DNA from: Rhizomys pruinosus
Taxonomy: Eukaryota; Chordata; Mammalia; Rodentia; Spalacidae
Direction of reading: 5' to 3'
Assembly: GCA_009823505.1 (NCBI GenBank)
Contig: VZQC01006355.1
Span: 598,291-662,290, forward strand
DNA: 64,000 nucleotides
In this document: positions 58,641 to 64,000 of the stretch, one piece after another
Numbering within the stretch: the first letter of the stretch is position 1
Layout of the letters: the number at the start of each line of letters is the position of its first letter
The notes under the pieces: model-generated
What the model saw: only the letters and a program-made list of their open reading frames with translations
Database searches by the model: none
What the model was told of the DNA's origin: nothing
Position numbers and translations under genes: made by a program

Positions 58641-61600
58641 GATGATTGCACTCACTCCTGTGCCCGGATGAGTGCACTCCTGCCATCCTGGTGGCCCCTG
58701 TAGGCTGATGGTGCACTCTCTGCTGTGCCTGGATGAGTGCACTCCTCTGTGCAGGATGAGTGCACTCCTGCTGTCTCGATGAGTGCAATCACTCCTGTGC
58801 TGGATGAGTGCACTCCTCCTGTGCCTGAATGAGTGCACTCCTCCTGTTCTGGATGAGTGCACTCCCTCTGGTGCCTCGGTTGAGTGCACTCCCTCCTGAT
58901 GACTGCTACGATGTCATCCTCCTGTGCCTGGATGGTGCGACTCCTGCCTGTGCACTGGTATGTAACTCGCCTGGTTGCCACTGGATGAGTGCACTCCCTC
59001 CTGTGCTCTGGTTGAGTGCACTCCTCTGTGCCTGGTTGATGCACTCTCCTGTGCGGATTGAGTGCACTCACCTCCTTTGCTTTGTTGGTGCACTCCTTCC
59101 TGAGTGTCTATGAGTGACTCTCAATCCCAGTGTGCCTGGATGAGTGCCAACTCCTCCTTGTGCCTGATGAGTGCAACTCCTGCCTGTGCCTGTGAGTCAC
59201 TCTCCTGGCCCAGTGAGTGCAACTCCTGTAGTGCTTGATGAGTGCACTCACTCTTGCCAGTGTGCACCCTCCTGTGCCTGGATGAGTGCACTCCCTCATG
59301 CCTGGATGAGTGCCTCCCTCCTTTGCCTGGATCAGTCTTACCTTCTGTGCGGAGGTGCACTCCCTCCTGTGCTGGATGAGTGCACATCGCTGCCTGTGCC
59401 TGGATGAGTGCACTCCCCCTGTGCCTGGATGAGTGCAAACTCCTGTGACCTGGATGATGCACGTCCGCCTGTTCCTGGATGAGGCACTCCCTGCTGTGCC
59501 TGATGAGTTGAACACCCTCCTTGTGCCTGGATGAATGCACTCCCTCACTGTGCCTGGATGAGTGCACTCTGCCTTTGCCTGGATGAGTGCACTCCTGCCT
59601 CGTCCTGGATGAGTGCATTCTGCACGTGCCTGGATGAGTGCATCCCTTCTGTGCCTGGATCAGTGCACTCCTGCTGTGCTGTTTTGTATGTAGGAGTGCA
59701 CATTCTTCAGTCACTCTTTTGCCTGGATGAGGCTTGTTCTGGTGAGCCTTGATGAAGAATCCAGCTCCTCCTGGCTGTGCCTGGATGAGTGCACTCCTTC
59801 CTGTGCCTGGACTGAGTGCACTCCCTCCTGTGCATGTGCCTGGAATGAGTGTACTCTCCTGCCTGTGCCTGGATGAGTGCACTCCCTCCTGTGCCTTTGT
59901 GGAGTGCACTCACTCCTGTGCCTGGATGAGTGCCCTCACTCCTGTGTCTGGATGAGTGCACCCCCTCCTGTGCCTGGATGAGCTACTCCTGCTTTGATGA
60001 GCTCCTGCCTGTGCACTCTGGCCTGGATGAGTGCACTCCCCGGCCTTGCCTCTGCCTGGATGAGTGAACTCCTGCCCCTGTGTCCTGAGAGGTGCACTCC
60101 CTCCATGTGCCTGGATGAGTCCACACCTCTCTTGTGCCTGGATGAAGTGCCTCCCTGCCTGTGCCTGGGATGAGTGCACCTCCTGCCTGAGCCTGTGATG
60201 AGTGACACTCCTCCTGCTGTGGCCTGTATGAGTGCACTCGTCTCGCCATGGCCTGATGATGTGCACTCCTGTCGTGCCTGGATGAGTGCACTCCCTCCTG
60301 TTCCTGGATGGAGTGCTACTTGCTGTGCCTGGATGAGTGCACTCCTGCCTGTGGCTGTTACAGTGCACTCCCTCCTGCTGCCTGGATGTGTTGCATCCTC
60401 TGTTGCCGAAATGAGTGCACTCACCTCTGTGCCTTGATGAGTTCACTCACTCCTGTGCCTGCATGATTGCACTCCATCCTGTGCCTGGATGAGTGCACTC
60501 TCTCCTGTGCCTGAATGATTGCACACTCCTGTGCCTGGATGTGTGCACTCCTGCCTGTGCCTGGATGAGTACACTCCCTTCTCTCCCTGGATGAGTGCAC
60601 TCCCTCCTGTGCCTCGATGAGTGCACTCACTCCTGTGCCTGGATGAGTGCACTCCTGCCTGTGCCTGGATTAGTGCACTCCCTCCTGTGCATTGATGTAT
60701 GTACTCCTGCCTGTGCCTGGATGCGTGCACTCCTGCCTGTGCCTGTTGAGTGTACTCACTGTGCTGCCAGTGACTGGATGAGTAAACTCCTGCCTGTGCC
60801 TCGATGAGTGCACTCCCTCCTGTGCCTGGATGAGTGCAATCCTGCCTGTGCCTGGATGAGTGCACTCCCTCCTGTGCCCTTGCATGATGTTGTACTCCTT
60901 CCTGTGCCTGGAATAGTGCATACTCCCTCCTGTGCCTGCTGATGACGTGCACCATCCACTGCATGTGCCTGGAAGATGAACCACCTCGTGCCTGATGAGT
61001 GCACTCCCTCCTGTTGCCTGCGTGAGATTGCACTCCTGTCCTGTGCCTGGATGAAGTCTGCAGCTCCCTCTGTGCCTGGATGAGTGCACTACTGCTGTGC
61101 CTGTATGAGTGCACTCCCTCCGTGCCTGGATGAGTGCATTCCTTACACTCCCTCGTGCCTGGATCGGTGCCTCACTCCTGTTGTGAGTCACTCCTGCTTG
61201 TGCCTTGATGAGTGCACTCCTAGCGTCGTGCCTCGATGAGAGCACTCCCTCCTTGCCGGATAGATGGCACTCCCTCAGTGCCTGGATGAGTGCACTCCTG
61301 CTTTGCCTCGGATGAGTGCACACCTCCTGTTCCTGGATGAGTGCACTCCTCATGTGCCTGGATGAGGCACTCCCTCCTATGCTGGAGTGACCCCCTGCCT
61401 GTGTGACTGAGGCATCCTCTTTGCCTGGATGAATGTCACTCCTTGTGGCCTTGAGTGCGAATCCCTGCCTGTCTGACGATTGTGGCACTCACTCCTGTTC
61501 CTGGATGAGTGCACTCCTTCCTGTGCTGGTGAGTGCACTCCTGCTCTGTGCCAGGTGAGTGATTCCATCTGTGCCTGGATGAGTCACTCCTGCCTGTATG

Positions 61601-63293
61601 CACTGGATGAGTGCACTCCTCCTGTGCCATTGATGAAGTGCACTCACTCCTATGCCTGGATGATGCACTCCTGCCTGTGCCTGGATGAGTGCACTCCTCC
61701 TGTGCCTTGATGAGACCCTGTGTGCTATGGTGCACTCCCTGCCTTGCTAGATGAGTGCTACTCCTGCCTTTGCATGGATGAGTGCACTCCTGTCTGTGCT
61801 GGATGAGTGCATCTCCTGCATGTTCCTGGATGAGTGCACTCCCTCCTATGCCTGGATCAGTGCACTCCTGCCTGTGCCTGGATGAGGGCACTCCCTCCTT
61901 TGCCTGGATGAGTGTACTCCTTTGTGTGCCTTGTGATGAATCACTCTCTGTCCTGGACGAGTGCACCCTTCCTGTCCTGGATGAGTGCACTCCTTCCTGT
62001 GCTGGATGAGTGCACTCCTGCCTGTGCCTGTGATGAGAGCACTCCTGCCTTTGCCTGGATGAGTGATACTTCCTTTGTGGCCTTGATGAGTGAATCCTCC
62101 TGTGACTGGAGATGCGACTCACTCTGTGCCTGGATAGTGCACTCCTTCCTGTGCTGGATGAGTGCACTCCTGCCTGTGCCGATGAGTGATTCCCCTGTGC
62201 CGATAGTTCACTCCTGCCTGTGCCTGGATGGTGCACTCCTGCTGTGCCTTGATGAGTGCACTTCACTCCTATGCCTGGATTGAGGCACTCCTGCCTTGTC
62301 CTGGATGAGTGCATCTCCTCCTGTGGCCTCGTGTGAAGTGCACTCCTGCCTGCCTTGAGATGCGCTCTCTGTCTGGATGACTGCACTCCTGACTGGCCTG
62401 GATGAGTGCACTGCCTCCTGTGCCTTGATGATGTACCTCCTGCCTGTGCGTGAGCTCCTGGCTTTTGTAGATGAACTGTAATCCTGTTCTGGATGAGTGT
62501 CTCTCCTGTCTGTGATGCATTCTGATGTCCTGGATGAGTGCACTCCTCCTTGCCTGGATAGTGCACCCTACCTGTGCCTAGGATGAGTGCAATCCATCTG
62601 TGCCTGTAAGAGTGCAATCCTGCCTGTGCATGGATGATGCACTCCCTCCAGTGCCTGAATGAGTGCACTCACTCCTGTGCAACTGGATGAGAGCACTCCT
62701 CCTGCATGATGCCTTGGATGAGTGCACTCCTTCTGTGCCTGGATGAGTCACTCCTGCCTGTGGCCTGCGGATGAGTGCACTCCTTCTGTTCCTGGGATGA
62801 GTGACTCCATTTGTGCCTTGATGAGTGACACTTCCTGTTACCGAGGCATCCGGATGAGTGCACTCCTTCTGTGCCTGGATGAGTGCACTCCTCCTGTGCC
62901 TGGATGAGTGCATCCCTCCTGTGCCTGGATGAGTCAATCCTGCTGTGCCTGGATGAGTGCACTCCTCCTGTTCCTTAGATGAGTGCATTCACTCCTGTGC
63001 CTGGATGAGTGGCACTCCTGCCCTGTTCTGGATGAGTGCACTCCTCCTGTGCCTGTATGAGTGCACTCCTGCCTGTGGCCTGGATGAGTGCACCTCCTGC
63101 CTGTGCCTGTTTGAGTGCACTCCTGCCTGTCCTGGACTGATGCCCTCCTCCTGTGCATTGAGAGTGCAACTCCCCCTGTGCCTGGGAAATGAGTGCACTC
63201 CTCCTGTGCCTGGATAGTGCACACTCCTTCCCGTGCCTTGATGAGTGCACTCCCTGCCTGCTGCTAGGATGAGTGCACTACCTCCTTTGACTT
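58641..63293 (-). repeat. 26-bp minisatellite, block D, inverted
   Basis: From about 58,641 the plus strand reads CTGCCTGTGCCTGGAT then GAGTGCACTC, the reverse complement of blocks A-C. The switch happens without a spacer ('ggtgtgcactgatgattgca', 'ctcactcctgtgcccggatg'). Unit lengths are irregular because of single-base indels throughout. The block ends at an N, after which forward units return. Confidence 0.96.
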
Positions 63294-63294
63294 N
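63294..63294. other. Single N, assembly join
   Basis: One undetermined base at the exact point where the array returns from inverted to forward orientation. Confidence 0.85.
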
Positions 63295-63299
63295 AGAGA

Positions 63300-64000
63300 A
63301 CAAATCCAGGCATAGGCAGGAGTGCACTCATCCAGGCACAGGTGGGAGTGCACTCATCAAGGCAAAGGCAGGCGTGCACTCATCCAGGCACAGGAGGGAG
63401 TGCACCCATCCAGGCACAGACAGGAGTGCACTCATCCAGGCACATGAGGGAATGCAGTCATCCAGGCACAGGAAGGCGTGCACTCACCCAGGCACAGAAG
63501 TGAGTGCACATCCATTCCAGCACAGCCGGAGGGCACTCATCTAGGCTCAGGATGGAAGCAAACTCATCCAGGCAAAAGAGGGAATGCACTCATCCAGGCC
63601 AGAGGGGGAGGTGCACTTCATTTCCCAGGCAACAGGCAGGGGTGCACTCACACAGGCACAGCCAGGAATGCACTCATCCAGAGCACAGGAGGGAGTGAAC
63701 TCATCCAGGAACAGGCGGGAGTGCACTCATCAAGGCACAGGATTGAGTGCACTCATCAAGGCATTGGCAGGAGTGCACTCATCCTTTAACAGGACGGGTT
63801 GCACTCATCAAGGCACAGATGTGAGTGCGCTCATCCAGGCGCTGGAGGGGGTGCACTCATCGAGGGACAGGAGGTTGTGCACTCATCCATGCACAGACAG
63901 GAGTGCACTCATCAAAGGCACAGGAGGGATTGCACTCATCCCAGGCACAGGAGGGAGCGCACTCCCATCAAGGCACATGGGGGAGTGCACCTCATCCCAG
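63300..64000 (+). repeat. 26-bp minisatellite, block E, runs off the window
   Basis: Forward units. The stretch 63,790-63,885 matches 25,505-25,600, near the start of block A, over several variant units. The array continues beyond the window end. Confidence 0.96.

Overview
The window is nuclear DNA of a muroid rodent. It carries B1, B2 and B4-type SINEs, L1 fragments, MaLR-like LTRs, a class II endogenous retrovirus and a vomeronasal receptor (V2R) pseudogene. B2 and B4 SINEs are restricted to muroid rodents. The B1 and B2 copies differ from my recollection of the mouse and rat consensus, so the species is left open. I see no intact protein-coding gene, no recognisable structural RNA gene and no CRISPR array.

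Layout. 1-1,300: SINEs and an L1 3'UTR copy. 1,342-1,762: V2R pseudogene on the minus strand. 1,765-3,022: degenerate tandem satellite with a monomer of about 170-185 bp. 3,023-10,300: L1 fragments in both orientations, with nested B1, B2 and L1 tails. 10,312-11,142: the same satellite in reverse orientation. 11,143-14,211: a minus-strand L1 holding an LTR (474 bp, 5-bp target duplication) and a B1. 14,212-17,530: a minus-strand class II ERV remnant in the order gag, protease, RT, RNase H, without LTRs. 17,640-22,695: satellite again, broken by a B1, an MaLR-like solo LTR, a B4-type SINE and an unrecognised insert. 22,696-25,300: unrecognised sequence, an L1 tail, a possible LTR with primer-binding site, B2 and B1.

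From 25,325 to the window end, about 35 kb is one minisatellite family. Its 26-bp unit is GAGTGCACTC followed by ATCCAGGCACAGGCAG, with variant endings. The blocks are A (25,325-31,456), B (34,519-55,473), C (55,931-58,640), D (about 58,641-63,293, inverted) and E (63,300-64,000). Between A and B lies 3 kb of SINEs, an L1 tail and a 1.1-kb tandem duplication. Blocks B and C are each preceded by a copy of the same 0.43-kb non-repetitive flank, which contains a TATA-like motif.

Clean 26-bp periodicity in some array segments alternates with indel-rich segments. Single N characters stand at 31,457 and 63,294. I infer that parts of the array, including possibly the inversion at 58.64 kb, are uncorrected long-read gap fill. 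Long open frames through the array are a by-product of the unit lacking stop codons in all three forward frames. The most noteworthy items are the array itself with its higher-order structure, the duplicated TATA-bearing flank, the orientation switch, the approximately 175-bp satellite and the V2R relic.
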